DNA from: Neocallimastix lanati (nom. inval.)
Taxonomy: Eukaryota; Neocallimastigomycota; Neocallimastigomycetes; Neocallimastigales; Neocallimastigaceae
Length of the DNA stretch: 64,000 nucleotides
Reading direction: 5' to 3'
Assembly (NCBI GenBank): GCA_016946835.1
Contig: JACVTC010000013.1
Coordinates: forward strand, 1,681,001 to 1,745,000
Position numbers and translations under genes: made by a program. The stretch's first letter is position 1. Every line of letters begins with the position of its first letter. This document shows, piece by piece, positions 63,887 through 64,000 of the stretch. The notes beneath the pieces were generated by a model. That model was not told where the DNA came from. It saw only the letters and a list, made by a program, of their open reading frames with translations, and did not search any database.

Positions 63887-64000
63887 TAAAAAAATCAAAA
63901 GAAAAAAAACAATAAGTTAAAATCAAATAAAAAGAGACAAAAAAATTATATAATAAAAAATTATTCAAATTAAAAAAAAAAAAAAGTCAAAAAAGATATG
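62834..64000. other. Gene-free AT-rich end of the window
   Basis: Low complexity throughout. A patch at 63250-63345 (AATACCAATAACACCAATAA, C-containing but T-poor) resembles an A-rich leader. The last three bases are ATG after AAAAAAGAT, which could be the start of a gene beyond the window but cannot be judged. Confidence 0.5.

Noticed and set aside
63998-64000. Start codon of a gene at the window end
   Set aside because: Only three bases are visible; no frame can be judged.

Overview
The window is nuclear DNA of an extremely AT-rich eukaryote, most likely an anaerobic gut fungus (Neocallimastigomycota). Support comes from a complete secreted M36 (fungalysin) metallopeptidase, GT-AG introns of a few hundred bases or less, long homopolymer and AAT/ATTT tracts between genes, a LINE-type retrotransposon, and a MYCBP (AMY-1) homologue as expected in flagellated fungi. 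Genus is not assigned. Genes are clearly richer in GC than the sequence between them, which is almost pure A+T.

1-32 kb is a repeat-rich, gene-poor block. It carries five intact copies of one small gene (123-130 codons, family unknown to me) at 6.6, 12.2, 21.4, 24.1 and 29.1 kb. At least two decayed coding remnants lie at 18.4 and 25.9 kb. A conserved 3' flank with a 26-bp perfect palindrome accompanies three intact copies and at least one remnant. The first two genes sit in ~3.4-kb segmental duplications. The block also holds a dead copia-like gag, an A-B-A'-B' set of inverted repeats, several minisatellites, a ~390-bp ATT microsatellite, and a tRNA-derived SINE (27.2 kb) with a second partial copy (32.4 kb).

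32-48 kb holds a four-exon MYCBP homologue (35.06-35.84 kb, minus). It also holds a nest of LINE copies (38.5-42.0 kb) in which a young 5'-truncated LINE with an open reverse-transcriptase frame has inserted into an older copy with a 17-bp target-site duplication. S-adenosylhomocysteinase (42.57-44.50 kb, minus) follows, with a first coding exon of only 16 bases. Small decayed coding remnants lie at 37-38 and 46.7-47.4 kb.

48-64 kb holds a six-helix membrane protein resembling DUF998 (48.3 kb, plus) and the fungalysin gene (52.6-54.7 kb, minus). A 136-bp retroposon with poly(A) and a 12-bp target duplication lies at 59.3 kb, and a decayed MULE-like transposon with terminal inverted repeats at 60.6-62.6 kb.

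The genes do not form a pathway: SAHH is core methyl-cycle housekeeping, MYCBP is probably flagellar or signalling scaffold, and fungalysin is a secreted protease. The main novelty candidate is the small-gene family and its conserved 3' block.
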